Counted from the stretch's first letter, positions 1 through 8,660 are shown. The stretch is 41,054 nucleotides of DNA from Flavobacteriales bacterium (GCA_947460825.1 CANHHA010000025.1:1-41054), one strand, 5' to 3'. Translations and numbers: made by a program. The notes: a model not told the origin generated them from the letters alone.

Positions 1-407
1 CCAAAAGCATCTGCCAATGCGGCTTTTTCATCCACCACATACGGCATGGTATAGTTTTCCTCTTTCGCGTGTTTAATCATTTCTTCATACGAATCCGCTT
101 GAGCACGTTTTCCTTCGTTTGAGTTAACCAATACGAAACCAATGTTATTCGCTAAAGCTTCATTATTCAAAGAATCATATTGCCTTTCCCAACCGGGAAA
201 ATCATCGGAACCCACCACAAAAGGACACGAATTGCAAGAAAAAATAACAATAAGTCCGTTATCTTTTTTGAGGCTGCTTAAACTGTATAAGGTTCCATTT
301 ACTGATTTCATTTCAACGTTTTGCATGGGTGCTTTATCGTTGATTCGTAGTTGAGCCCAAGTGTTGAGGGTTAGCAGGATAATACCTATGGAGAAAAGTG
401 TTTTCAT
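1..407 (-). CDS. Secreted thioredoxin/redoxin-like protein, partial (C-terminus beyond the left edge)
   Basis: The minus-strand frame opens with ATG at 405-407 and stays open to the window edge, giving 135 residues. It begins with a signal peptide (MKTLFSIGIILLTLNTWAQ, about 19 residues). A redoxin-type start follows (DKAPMQNVEMKSVNG), then a hydrophobic strand leading to CNSCPFV, with Cys58 and Cys61 as a CxxC pair followed by Pro, as in thioredoxin-fold proteins. Later VLVNSNE and TMPYVVDE fit the AhpC/TSA-like redoxin fold. The likely role is thiol-disulfide exchange or peroxide handling outside the cytoplasm; the substrate cannot be told. The 70-residue plus-strand frame over it is a shadow. 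Confidence 0.85.
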   Translation of the reverse strand, partial: MKTLFSIGIILLTLNTWAQLRINDKAPMQNVEMKSVNGTLYSLSSLKKDNGLIVIFSCNSCPFVVGSDDFPGWERQYDSLNNEALANNIGFVLVNSNEGKRAQADSYEEMIKHAKEENYTMPYVVDEKAALADAF

Positions 408-480
408 GCGAATGTTAATATAATGCAAGATTAGTTAAAAATTAATGGCAAAGCAATTAAAATGAGAATAATTGAATGGC

Positions 481-488
481 TATCTTTG
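481..488 (+). promoter_or_regulatory. -7 promoter element of udk (TATCTTTG)
   Basis: It exactly matches the Bacteroidota -7 consensus TAnnTTTG. A weak -33 (TTA at 457-459) lies 21 bases upstream. The udk ATG at 493 starts only 4 bases after the element, so the transcript should begin at or very near the start codon. It also excludes the longer ATG at 472, which lies upstream of the expected transcription start. Confidence 0.7.
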
Positions 489-492
489 TTTG

Positions 493-1131
493 ATGAACAA
501 GAAGAAACAACCTGTGGTTATTGGGATTTGTGGGGGAAGCGGCTCAGGTAAAACCACCTTGTTACGCCGTGTTGCGGAAGAGTTTTCATCCTTGAATCCC
601 GCCTTGTTTACGATGGATAATTATTATCACCCCATTGGTGAGCAACAATTGGATGATAATGGCATCGTTAATTTTGATTTACCAACCGCCTTAAATGAAG
701 AGCTATTAACGAGGGATTTACGCACCTTAGTTGCGGGTAGACCAATAGAAGTTAAGGAATATTTTTTTAACACCACCCCTGCGAAAAATGTGTTACTGAC
801 CATTCAACCCAGTGAAATTATTTTAGTGGAGGGGTTATTTTTATATCATTATCAAGAAGTACACAAGCTGTTAACTTTTTCTGTATTTGTGGACGTGGAT
901 CACAGCATTCAGTTGGATCGAAGGATTTACAGGGATCAAGACAATCGGGGATATAAACGAAGTGATATCATTTATCAATGGGACAACCACGTGATGCCAT
1001 GTTATGAGGCCTACATTGCGCCTCATGTTTCGAAGGCGGACTTTCATTTTCGAAATGATCAACGTGCTGAAGCGGATTTTAATGACCTAATGAATTCACT
1101 TCACAACGTATTGCGCTCGAAACAATCCTAA
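493..1131 (+). CDS. udk: Uridine kinase family protein
   Basis: A 212-residue protein starting MNKKKQPVVIG. It phosphorylates uridine (and usually cytidine) to the monophosphate in pyrimidine salvage, in the cytoplasm. The P-loop GGSGSGKT is at residues 14-21, followed by the substrate-region MDNYYHP, the strand ILVEGLFLY (the usual VEGI motif) and a lid-like stretch RRIYRDQDNRGYKRSD. Length fits the family (about 210). The frame opens upstream at 472, but the promoter element at 481-488 lies inside that extension, so 493 is chosen. It is followed 21 bases later by ispG. Some divergence from enterobacterial Udk leaves a related P-loop nucleoside kinase possible. Confidence 0.85.
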   Translation: MNKKKQPVVIGICGGSGSGKTTLLRRVAEEFSSLNPALFTMDNYYHPIGEQQLDDNGIVNFDLPTALNEELLTRDLRTLVAGRPIEVKEYFFNTTPAKNVLLTIQPSEIILVEGLFLYHYQEVHKLLTFSVFVDVDHSIQLDRRIYRDQDNRGYKRSDIIYQWDNHVMPCYEAYIAPHVSKADFHFRNDQRAEADFNDLMNSLHNVLRSKQS

Positions 1132-1152
1132 ACCACTTGTTGTTATGCACCT

Positions 1153-3072
1153 ATGAAATATTGCAATAATCCATATCAGCAAATTCGATTACGCGCTTCT
1201 GAAGTGCAGATTGGTGACTTGCATATAGGCGGTGACCATCCGATTCGCGTTCAATCCATGACTACTGCTGATACGATGGATACGGAAGCCTCGGTGGAAG
1301 AATCTGTGCGAATGTTGGAGGCCGGCTGTGAATTGGTACGTTTAACTGCGCCGAGTAAATCGGAAGCAGAAAATCTCAAGACCATTAAGCGCTCCTTAGT
1401 GGAACGCGGATTCAATCAACCCCTGGTTGCTGATATTCATTTTACGCCAAACGCCGCAGAAATAGCAGCTAAATACGTAGAAAAAGTACGGGTAAACCCT
1501 GGTAATTACGCGGACAAAAAGAAGTTTGAAACACTGGAGTATACGGATGAAACGTATCAGACGGAGTTAGTTCGAATTGAAGAAAAGTTTACGCCCTTAG
1601 TGATTCTATGTAAATCCTTAAATCGCGCGATGCGCATTGGCACGAACCACGGCTCCTTGTCGGATCGTATTTTAAGCAGATATGGCGACACTCCCGAAGG
1701 CATGGTGGCTTCTGCATATGAGTTTATTGATGTATGTGAGAAAAACGGATACGTTAATTTGGTCATTTCCATGAAGGCGAGTAATACCCTGGTTATGGTT
1801 CAAGCTTATCGCTTGCTAGCGAGTGAAATGATTAAACGCAAGCACGTGTATCCTTTACATTTGGGCGTTACGGAAGCGGGCGACGGCGAGGATGGAAGAA
1901 TTAAATCGGCGGTTGGAATAGGGGCCTTATTAATAGATGGATTAGGCGATACGATTCGCGTTTCGTTAACCGAAGCCCCTGAATTTGAAATTCCCGTGGC
2001 AAGAAAATTAATCAAGCTTACACGCCAGGAATCGATTTTACCCCTTCCTTCGGTTCCAGAAGCACTACCTTTCAATCCGATTTCTTTTCAACGAAGGGCT
2101 TCACATGCTTGTGCAACCATTGGCGGAGGGCAAGTGCCTGTAGTGATTGCGGATTTTTCAACGAATGCCGCAATTACACCGGCTAATCTTTATGCTGCAG
2201 GATATGTTTATGCTCCTGCCCTGGATAAATGGAACATTCAAGATGCTGCGGCTGATTTTATATATGTGGGCAAACAATCCATCGATTTTGAGCTCCCAGG
2301 CACCCTAAGGGTTTTGGTTGATGGAAAAACGTGGTCTTCTCAAACACCCCCAATCCCAGGGTCTTTTCCAGTGATATCAATCGCTGATCGCGATGAAATT
2401 TCTTCACAACAAGGGTGTTTTTGCGTTTCGCGTCCGGAAGAATTATCCGAACATTTAGAAAAGTTAACTCCTCAGGATGTTTTGGTGTTAACCTCTACCT
2501 ATGACAACAGCGTGCAATGGATGCGATGGGCATTTATGCAATTGAAACATGCGGATAAATCCAATCCTGTTATTTTTAAATTAAGCATTGAAACAGATAA
2601 TGAAGAAACTTTCCAGCTGGAAGCCGGGGTAAAAGCGGGGTCTTTATTTGTGGATGGTCTTGGCGATGGAATATGGTTAAGCGCACCAAATCAACCTAAA
2701 ACAACCGTTAATTCTACAGCGTTTGGTGTATTACAGGCTACGCGACTCCGCACGTCAAAAACAGAATATATTTCTTGCCCAAGCTGTGGAAGGACCTTGT
2801 TCGATTTGCAAGAAACCACGGCCAACATTAGAAAAAGAACCAGTCATTTAAAAGGATTGAAAATAGGAATTATGGGATGCATTGTTAATGGTCCGGGAGA
2901 AATGGCGGATGCGGATTACGGATATGTGGGGTCTGGTCCGGGAAAAATAACCCTCTACAAAGAAAAAGAAGTGGTTCGTAAAAATGTGAACACCGCTGAA
3001 GCGGTTGACGCGTTAATTGATTTAATCAAAGAACACGGCGATTGGATAGAACCTATTATTGAATCGCTATAA
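1153..3072 (+). CDS. ispG: 4-hydroxy-3-methylbut-2-enyl diphosphate synthase, long form
   Basis: A 639-residue protein for the penultimate MEP-pathway step, converting MEcPP to HMBPP with a [4Fe-4S] cluster. The N-terminal TIM-barrel region has GGDHPIRVQSMTTADTMD, VADIHF and KVRVNPGNYADK. The C-terminal cluster domain has CPSC (Cys542 and Cys545), MGC (Cys576) and NGPGE (Glu583), the expected cluster ligands. The protein is much longer than the roughly 370-residue E. coli enzyme because a domain of about 250 residues lies between the two. This three-domain form is known from Bacteroidota, Chlamydiae and plants. It probably shares a transcript with udk; ispD lies at the other end of the window. 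Confidence 0.96.
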   Translation: MKYCNNPYQQIRLRASEVQIGDLHIGGDHPIRVQSMTTADTMDTEASVEESVRMLEAGCELVRLTAPSKSEAENLKTIKRSLVERGFNQPLVADIHFTPNAAEIAAKYVEKVRVNPGNYADKKKFETLEYTDETYQTELVRIEEKFTPLVILCKSLNRAMRIGTNHGSLSDRILSRYGDTPEGMVASAYEFIDVCEKNGYVNLVISMKASNTLVMVQAYRLLASEMIKRKHVYPLHLGVTEAGDGEDGRIKSAVGIGALLIDGLGDTIRVSLTEAPEFEIPVARKLIKLTRQESILPLPSVPEALPFNPISFQRRASHACATIGGGQVPVVIADFSTNAAITPANLYAAGYVYAPALDKWNIQDAAADFIYVGKQSIDFELPGTLRVLVDGKTWSSQTPPIPGSFPVISIADRDEISSQQGCFCVSRPEELSEHLEKLTPQDVLVLTSTYDNSVQWMRWAFMQLKHADKSNPVIFKLSIETDNEETFQLEAGVKAGSLFVDGLGDGIWLSAPNQPKTTVNSTAFGVLQATRLRTSKTEYISCPSCGRTLFDLQETTANIRKRTSHLKGLKIGIMGCIVNGPGEMADADYGYVGSGPGKITLYKEKEVVRKNVNTAEAVDALIDLIKEHGDWIEPIIESL

Positions 3073-3128
3073 ACATTCTTTCGTTGAATATTCCTTCGAT
3101 TAGGTGATTTTTCATCAGATGTAGCGAG

Positions 3129-3136
3129 TAATTTCG
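3129..3136 (+). promoter_or_regulatory. Probable -7 element of ftsX (TAATTTCG)
   Basis: It matches TAnnTTTG at seven of eight positions (C for the third T). The 68-base gap after ispG contains it, and the ftsX ATG at 3141 follows after 4 bases, the same geometry as at udk, asnS, purN and ispD. Confidence 0.5.
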
Positions 3137-3140
3137 CACT

Positions 3141-4025
3141 ATGGCGGATTCTATCGAAAAATACACAAAACGAGGTATACGTAGCAGTTACCTTTCAACC
3201 ATCATTGGGATTTCATTGGTTCTTTTCTTAACGGGAGTCGTGTTGAGTGGTTCAATGGCCCTCCAATCCATACAAAAACAAGCCAAAGAGAGCATTCAAT
3301 GCGATGTCTTTTTTAATGCAGACGTACAAGATGCAGACATAAAACAGATTGAATCCGAACTTAAATCTTGGCCAGAATTGAAGCGTGTTTGGTTTGTTTC
3401 TGCAGAACGGGCGGTGGAAGAATTTACAGGTGAGGGTTCTGAAGACATTAAGCGCTTGTTCGAAGAAGAAAATCCGCTCCCCCCTTCTTTGTGTTTTTCT
3501 CCGAATGAGGCACATGCTACGAAAAGTGGCCTTAAGAAAATCAAGCAAAAGCTTACGCAATCCTATAAAGAAGTAATTGATGAAGTGAGCTATGACGCTT
3601 CATCTGTGGAGCGGGTTAATCTAGGGTTTAAGCAGTTTGTTATACTCTTCATTTCTATCGCCTTGTTGCTTATTATTATCGCCGTTGCGATGATTAACAA
3701 CACCATTCGAATGGCACTGTATGCTCGCCGATTTACAATCAAAACCATGCAGTTGGTGGGCGCAACACCGTCCTTTGTTCGAAAACCATTCTTGCTTCAA
3801 GCGATTCGAAACGGATTGATTTCTGCTATGATTTCGCTCACATTATTAATTTCTGTGTTTTATGCATTGAATAATACACTTGAAACCATTGAATTAACTT
3901 TTTCACTAATTAATTTATTAATCTTAATTATAGGATTGATTGCCACGGGTGTTTTTATTACTTTCGTGTCCACTTGGTTCGCATTGAATAAGTATTTGCG
4001 AATGAAATTAGACAAATTATATTAG
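3141..4025 (+). CDS. ftsX: Cell division protein FtsX (permease-like)
   Basis: A 294-residue inner-membrane protein. FtsX pairs with the ATPase FtsE at the division site and controls peptidoglycan hydrolases. The layout is typical: a short cytoplasmic N-terminus, one membrane helix at about 20-44, a periplasmic domain (about 45-165) with a conserved-looking LKRVWFVSAERAVEEF stretch, then three membrane helices (about 165-190, 213-240 and 257-281). The sequence MQLVGATPSFVRKPFLLQA between the last helices matches the FtsX coupling region (usually xLVGAxxxFIRxPF). No ftsE is in the window, which is common in Bacteroidota where the two are unlinked. The gene ends one base before DUF3098. Confidence 0.93.
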   Translation: MADSIEKYTKRGIRSSYLSTIIGISLVLFLTGVVLSGSMALQSIQKQAKESIQCDVFFNADVQDADIKQIESELKSWPELKRVWFVSAERAVEEFTGEGSEDIKRLFEEENPLPPSLCFSPNEAHATKSGLKKIKQKLTQSYKEVIDEVSYDASSVERVNLGFKQFVILFISIALLLIIIAVAMINNTIRMALYARRFTIKTMQLVGATPSFVRKPFLLQAIRNGLISAMISLTLLISVFYALNNTLETIELTFSLINLLILIIGLIATGVFITFVSTWFALNKYLRMKLDKLY

Positions 4026-4026
4026 T

Positions 4027-4296
4027 ATGCGCAAGATTGAACATTTTGGTTTTAATCCAAAAAATTACAAGTTTTTGATTATTGGTCTAATCATTAATGT
4101 CCTTGGATTTGTGTTAATGATTGGTGGTGGTTCTGAAGACCCGAATAGCTTTAATGCAGACGAGCTTTTCAGTCCAATTCGAATTACTCTAGCGCCATTT
4201 CTCATTGTTTTAGGGTATGTGGTAATTTTTTATGCTATCATGAAAAAAAATCCTTCAGACGATAGTAACCAAGGAGACACCCCAAATTTAAACTAG
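4027..4296 (+). CDS. DUF3098 family small membrane protein
   Basis: 89 residues with two membrane helices (about 16-37 and 60-82), separated by a short polar loop, GGGSEDPNSFNADELFSPIRIT. The FGFNPKNYK start and the overall pattern match DUF3098, a Bacteroidota family of unknown function found between ftsX and uppP. It starts one base after the ftsX stop and ends 3 bases before uppP, so it is surely in the same operon. A role in envelope assembly is suggested by position only. Confidence 0.85.
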   Translation: MRKIEHFGFNPKNYKFLIIGLIINVLGFVLMIGGGSEDPNSFNADELFSPIRITLAPFLIVLGYVVIFYAIMKKNPSDDSNQGDTPNLN

Positions 4297-4299
4297 TTC

Positions 4300-5175
4300 A
4301 TGTCAATTCTTCATGCCTTAATTCTTGCACTCGTTGAGGGTTTAACCGAGTTTTTACCCGTTTCGAGTACCGCACATTTATTGTTTACTGAAGAATTACT
4401 TGGAATCCAACAAACCGAGTATGTGAAAATGTTTACAGTTTCCATTCAGTTTGGAGCTATTTTAGCTGTTGTGGTGGCGTATTGGAAGCGATTTTTTGTA
4501 AATATTAAATGGTCTTTTTACCGCGTTTTAGCCATCTCCGTTCTTCCCGCATTAGTATTAGGAAAACTTTTTGATGATACAATCGAAGCGGTATTTGAAA
4601 AGCCATTAATCATTGCCATCGTGCTTATAGTAGGTGGTGTGGTATTACTTTTTATAGACCGAATCTTTGCTAAGCAGGCGCAAATAAAAGATCAAGAAGT
4701 TTCCATCCGCAAGGGCTTGTTTATCGGGTTTTGGCAGTGTTTAGCGATGATGCCTGGTGTAAGCCGCTCTGCCGCCTCCATTATTGGAGGAATGCAACAA
4801 GGGTTAAATAGAAAATCGGCTGCAGAGTTTAGCTTCTTTTTGGCTGTGCCAACCATGGCCGCAGTTACCCTATATTCTGTTTTACTAAAAGACTGGTGCG
4901 TGAACGGACAAGAAATTAAAGGATTTGAAATGATTTTGAGCTCCACGGAAAACACCTTGGTGTTTCTGATTGGCAATGTAGCCTCATTTATTGTGGCCTT
5001 TATTGCCATAAAAAGCTTTATTTCATTTTTACACAAGTATGGATTTAAGGTTTGGGGAATTTATCGCATTCTGGTGGGTGTTATTTTAATTGCTTTGTTT
5101 ATCAATCAAGGTTCAGGAAAGGATAACCAAAAAGAAAAGACGGAGTGTGAATCCCCGGCTACCGCAACGCGATGA
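4300..5175 (+). CDS. uppP: Undecaprenyl-diphosphatase
   Basis: A 291-residue BacA-type integral membrane phosphatase that dephosphorylates undecaprenyl diphosphate to recycle the lipid carrier of peptidoglycan and other surface polymers; extra activity gives bacitracin resistance. The two signatures are present: EGLTEFLPVSSTAHL at residues 13-27 and PGVSRSA at 152-158. Seven to eight hydrophobic helices span the rest. The last about 25 residues are polar and probably a species-specific tail. Its stop overlaps the truB start by 4 bases (ATGA), showing translational coupling. Confidence 0.96.
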   Translation: MSILHALILALVEGLTEFLPVSSTAHLLFTEELLGIQQTEYVKMFTVSIQFGAILAVVVAYWKRFFVNIKWSFYRVLAISVLPALVLGKLFDDTIEAVFEKPLIIAIVLIVGGVVLLFIDRIFAKQAQIKDQEVSIRKGLFIGFWQCLAMMPGVSRSAASIIGGMQQGLNRKSAAEFSFFLAVPTMAAVTLYSVLLKDWCVNGQEIKGFEMILSSTENTLVFLIGNVASFIVAFIAIKSFISFLHKYGFKVWGIYRILVGVILIALFINQGSGKDNQKEKTECESPATATR

Positions 5176-5870
5176 ATTTTCAAGAAGGAGAAGTGTTGTT
5201 AGTGGATAAACCCCATGGGTGGACATCCTTTGATGTGGTAAATAAAATCCGTTGGAACCTAAAGCAAGCACTTAAGGTTAAAAAAATTAAAGTAGGTCAT
5301 GCAGGTACCCTTGACCCATTGGCAACCGGATTACTCATCATATGCACGGGAAAACAAACAAAAAACGTAGAGACCTACATGGCGGATGAGAAAACATACA
5401 CCGGCACGTTTTTACTAGGCAAGACCACCCCCTCATTCGATTTAGAAACGGAGTACAATGAAACCTTTGATACCGATCATATTACCCCGGAATTAATCAA
5501 TCACGTTGCTGCTAGTTTTTTGGGCGAACAAACACAAACGGCTCCGATATATTCGGCAAAACAAATCGATGGCAAGCGTGCGTATTTATTTGCTAGAGCA
5601 GGAAAAGAAGTTACCATTAAAGCACATCAAATCACCATTAGTAAATTTACGGTTAACACCGATCGTTTTCCAGAAATAGACTTTGAGATTGCCTGTACCA
5701 AAGGAACCTATATTCGTTCGATTGCCCAAGACTTTGGCCAACGTTTAGATGCTGGCGCAACATTGATTGCTTTACGAAGAACAAGGTCCGGACGATTTAC
5801 CATTGACCAAGCATCATCAGTTGATCAATGGATTCAACAAATTAACCCAAGCGCCGAATCGGTTCTTTAA
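5172..5870 (+). CDS. truB: tRNA pseudouridine(55) synthase
   Basis: 232 residues. TruB makes pseudouridine 55 in the T-loop of tRNAs. Residues 12-26 hold DKPHGWTSFDVVNKI and residues 41-52 hold VGHAGTLDPLAT, with catalytic Asp48. KQIDGKRAY and the KGTYIRSIAQDFG stretch near residue 178 are also family motifs. The protein is shorter than E. coli TruB (314) because the C-terminal PUA-like region is reduced, as in other Bacteroidota. It is the last gene of the ftsX-DUF3098-uppP-truB block. Its 3' end overlaps the next, oppositely oriented gene by 29 bases. Confidence 0.96.
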   Translation: MNFQEGEVLLVDKPHGWTSFDVVNKIRWNLKQALKVKKIKVGHAGTLDPLATGLLIICTGKQTKNVETYMADEKTYTGTFLLGKTTPSFDLETEYNETFDTDHITPELINHVAASFLGEQTQTAPIYSAKQIDGKRAYLFARAGKEVTIKAHQITISKFTVNTDRFPEIDFEIACTKGTYIRSIAQDFGQRLDAGATLIALRRTRSGRFTIDQASSVDQWIQQINPSAESVL

Positions 5871-6027
5871 CATGTTTTAATTGTTCACGTACCTCTCGAA
5901 TATAGCGAGCATACTGGTCTATTTTATCTTGATATCCGTTTTCCTCCGCGCGGTGTAATCTTTTTTGAAGGTAATGTAGGCGGCGGCCAAGTTTGAGTTT
6001 ATCCCATTTCGTTAAGATGCGTTTCAT
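5842..6027 (-). CDS. Small basic helical protein, unknown function
   Basis: 61 residues, MKRILTKWDKLKLGRRLHYL onwards. It is strongly basic and almost entirely helix-forming, with alternating Lys/Arg and Glu (QKRLHRAEE, ARYIREVREQLKHV) suggesting a short coiled coil or a nucleic-acid or ribosome-binding helix. It has no Cys, signal peptide or membrane segment. It fills an otherwise empty region, does not read as a shadow of truB beyond 29 bases, and its amino-acid composition looks like a real protein. I do not recognise a family. It could still be a chance open frame. Confidence 0.55.
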   Translation of the reverse strand: MKRILTKWDKLKLGRRLHYLQKRLHRAEENGYQDKIDQYARYIREVREQLKHVKEPIRRLG

Positions 6028-6253
6028 AGTATAAAGATTTAAACGTGAATACTTTGGTCTCTTGACTTAGTTCTAAGGTAAAAAATTAAATAGTAAGAAA
6101 AAGTCAATAAAAGTTAATTTGTATTTAGGCGTTACAAACGTAGGATCAACGTAGTGTTACAGAAGTGATTACGCGGTTTAATGAACAGGTTGAAAACAAA
6201 AAACACTAGGATATCCGCCCTTAAAAATGTACATTCGCTTAAATTTAACACCT
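6028..6253. other. AT-rich divergent intergenic region
   Basis: The longest gene-free stretch, between the 61-residue gene (minus) and the glycine-rich protein gene (plus). TAAATTTA at 6240-6247 is a -7-like element lying 6 bases before the ATG at 6254. A near-symmetric stretch with ACGTAG twice, bounded by GTTAC and GTTAC (about 6130-6160), could be an operator but is unproven. I see no RNA gene or terminator in it. Confidence 0.4.
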
Positions 6254-8593
6254 ATGAACAAAAGAATATACTTACTTGTTTTCGCTTGTTTTTTTGCCAT
6301 AAAAGCATTTTCACAATGTGAAGTAATCTATGTAACCACGGCTGGTTTGCCTACCGGATTGGGTACTATAAATGACCCAATGGATTTGGCAACAGCCTTT
6401 TCTACGGCACCAAACGGAAGTTATGTCCGAGTTGCACAAGGGACCTATACCATACAAAGTGCATTAACGTTAAATGGTCAACAGGTTGTTATTGAAGGAG
6501 GCTTTATTGACACACTGGCTTGGACTAAAACCAGCTTAGCGGGTGCAACAACAATTTACAGATCAGACTTGAATCCCATTGGGCCAGTCACTGCACCGCG
6601 TATTTCTGCCATCGAATTAATTAATAACAGCGGCTTTCGTTTTCAAGATTTAACGATTCAAACCGCGAATGCTCCAGCTCCAACACAGGCCTTACCGTAT
6701 GGTGTTTCCGTGTATGGTATTTATCTGGATAGCTGTTCTTCTTACGATTTAGTGCGTTGTCAATTATTGGCGGGTAACGCTGGGGTTGGATTATCTGGAA
6801 TAGTAGGCGCTAATGGGGTGCCCGGAGGCAATGGCGCCTTAGGGGGGCCTGGAAGTTGCAATGGCGGATCGTGTACCTTTAGTAATGGTAATGCAGGTGG
6901 TACTGGCGGTTTAGGCGGTCAAGGTGGCGGAGGAGTTTCTGGAGGAGCGGGCGGAGCTCAACAAACAGGAAATTCTAACCCTGGTTCCGTGGGCTTGGCA
7001 GGAACAGGAAGAAATGGAGGCTCTGGTGCTGGCGGAGGCGCTGGAGGCGATGAGTGTTCCTCTAATAATGCTGGAATAGGCGCTATAGGAGGTGCTTCTG
7101 CTTGCGGAAATGGCGGTGCTGCTGGTAATAAAGGAAATGACGGAGACCCCGGAGGAAATGGTACGGCGGGAGGAAACGGAATCGCCGGTACCGCCGGTGC
7201 ACTGGGTGTGAACGGTGCGCAAGGTACAACGCTAACTGGATTTTGGACACCGGGCATACAAGCGGCTAACGGAGCTGATGGTTGTGGCGGATCGGGTGGT
7301 GGTTCAGGTGGTGGCGGCGGCCGTCAAACGTGTGCATTGTGCGATAATGGGCCTGGTAACGGCGGTTCTGGTGGCGGTGGCGGTGGTCAAGGCGGCCAAG
7401 GCGGTCAAGGCGGCTATGGCGCCGGAAGTTCCTTTGGAATCTATATTAATTTTAACGGCTCAAACGGAAATATCCTAGATTGTTATATTCAGGCGGGTAC
7501 AGCGGGTACTGGAGGTGTGGGTGCAAACGGAGGTACTGGTGGAAATGGCGGATTGGGAGGTGGTGTCCAAGCTTCATGCACAGCAGAAATTGGTGATGGT
7601 GGAGCTGGTGGAGCTGGTGGAGCTGGAGGAACCGGAGGAAAAGGTGGAGATGGAGCGAATGGAATAAGTCAAGCCGTATACCTTGTTTCGGGGGATACCT
7701 TAACAAACCAACTTGACACTTTTAATCTTCAGGGACAACCAGTAATTCATGTGTCTTATGTGTTATGTTCTAATGCTACCATGACCGCAGAGGCAATCGG
7801 TGCAGGCACGGTACTTTGGGGAATTTCAACTCCTGTGGCAGTAAGTAATAGCAACACAAACCCAACCACGTTTACCAATGGTTCAACCGGATACACCACA
7901 CTCAATGCCCAAGTAGATGCCATGGCGTCAACAAGCTATCGCGATTTCATTTATATTGGTTGCGCAAGTCAAACCAGTGAATCAACTCAAACCATCTGTC
8001 AAGGAGAACAAGTATTGTTTAACGGACAATATTACACCCAAGCGGGAGATTATACCGCAACCTATAATACAATACAAGGATGTGATAGTGTGGTTACCCT
8101 TCATTTGTTTGTAGATCAGATAATCAATACGATTGCTATTAATCCAAGTAATGGTTCCGAATTGCTTTGTGCTAATACGTCGGGCTTGTCCTATCAATGG
8201 ATTAATTGTACTACGGGAGCAAGTTTACCTGGTGCGAATGGCTCTTCATTACTTATCACCCAAAACGGAACGTACGCCGTGGTGAGCACGAATGCGAGCG
8301 GTTGTTCTGATACATCAAACTGTGTTACGATTAATTATATTGGGTTAACCGACCTTTCATCTGCCCCATTTAGTGTGGCACCAAATCCGGTGGTAAATGA
8401 AGTAAGCATAACCTTTGCTGAGGCATTTACCGGAAACCTTACTATAACCGATGTGGGTGGAAAGATTATTTATGAAACGCATTTATTCAACCAAACAGCC
8501 GTTTCTACCGCCTTGTCTGCTCCACAAGGGATTTATTTTGTAAACGCTCAGGATGAACAAGGAATTAAAACGGTACGCATTATTAAGATTTAA
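6254..8593 (+). CDS. Large glycine-rich secreted protein with T9SS type A sorting domain
   Basis: 779 residues from ATG 6254, which gives a clean signal peptide (MNKRIYLLVFACFFAIKAFS, cut near residue 21); the frame opens 9 codons earlier without one. Residues about 25-170 look like the start of a right-handed beta-helix: LGTINDPMDL, VRVAQGTY, VVIEGGF and GATTIYRSDL. Residues about 174-472 are mostly Gly, Ala, Asn and Ser in GGxGG patterns, broken at about 392-414 by one helix-like rung, SFGIYINFNGSNGN. Residues about 580-620 hold a CQGEQVLFNG...GCDSVVTLHLFV repeat common in Bacteroidota surface proteins. The last about 75 residues (VAPNPVVNEVSI to RIIKI) are a type A T9SS C-terminal domain. 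It is thus exported and attached to or released from the cell surface. Function is unknown; adhesion or matrix is plausible. Confidence 0.9.
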   Translation: MNKRIYLLVFACFFAIKAFSQCEVIYVTTAGLPTGLGTINDPMDLATAFSTAPNGSYVRVAQGTYTIQSALTLNGQQVVIEGGFIDTLAWTKTSLAGATTIYRSDLNPIGPVTAPRISAIELINNSGFRFQDLTIQTANAPAPTQALPYGVSVYGIYLDSCSSYDLVRCQLLAGNAGVGLSGIVGANGVPGGNGALGGPGSCNGGSCTFSNGNAGGTGGLGGQGGGGVSGGAGGAQQTGNSNPGSVGLAGTGRNGGSGAGGGAGGDECSSNNAGIGAIGGASACGNGGAAGNKGNDGDPGGNGTAGGNGIAGTAGALGVNGAQGTTLTGFWTPGIQAANGADGCGGSGGGSGGGGGRQTCALCDNGPGNGGSGGGGGGQGGQGGQGGYGAGSSFGIYINFNGSNGNILDCYIQAGTAGTGGVGANGGTGGNGGLGGGVQASCTAEIGDGGAGGAGGAGGTGGKGGDGANGISQAVYLVSGDTLTNQLDTFNLQGQPVIHVSYVLCSNATMTAEAIGAGTVLWGISTPVAVSNSNTNPTTFTNGSTGYTTLNAQVDAMASTSYRDFIYIGCASQTSESTQTICQGEQVLFNGQYYTQAGDYTATYNTIQGCDSVVTLHLFVDQIINTIAINPSNGSELLCANTSGLSYQWINCTTGASLPGANGSSLLITQNGTYAVVSTNASGCSDTSNCVTINYIGLTDLSSAPFSVAPNPVVNEVSITFAEAFTGNLTITDVGGKIIYETHLFNQTAVSTALSAPQGIYFVNAQDEQGIKTVRIIKI
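7598..7624 (+). repeat. Three tandem copies of a 9-base coding repeat (GGTGGAGCT)
   Basis: Units at 7598-7606, 7607-7615 and 7616-7624 are identical and encode Gly-Gly-Ala three times. A related degenerate run of GGCGGTCAA-like units (Gly-Gly-Gln) lies near 7373-7413. Because units are multiples of three, copy changes would alter length without breaking the frame. Confidence 0.85.
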
Positions 8594-8614
8594 TGTATTT
8601 GGTTTTACAGCAAT

Positions 8615-8642
8615 AAAAAACGCCCTCATGGGGCGTTTTTCT
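8615..8642. terminator. Bidirectional intrinsic terminator
   Basis: CGCCC (8621-8625) pairs with GGGCG (8631-8635) over a 5-base loop, flanked by an A-run (8615-8620) and a T-run (8636-8640) that extend the stem and serve as U-tracts on either strand. It lies between two convergent genes ending at 8593 (plus) and 8661 (minus). Confidence 0.9.
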
Positions 8643-8660
8643 TTTAATACTAATCTTGAT

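Noticed and set aside
142..354. 70-residue plus-strand frame at the left edge
   Set aside because: Antisense to a thioredoxin-like gene with signal peptide and CxxC motif.
6911..7257. Two long minus-strand open frames (99 and 103 residues) in the glycine-rich gene
   Set aside because: They are antisense to GGN-rich codons, giving Pro/Ala- and Ser-rich low-complexity products; the plus strand has signal peptide and sorting domain.
6780..7690. Repetitive DNA that could look like a CRISPR array
   Set aside because: Repeats are short GGN codon runs with no constant repeat-spacer length; they encode protein.
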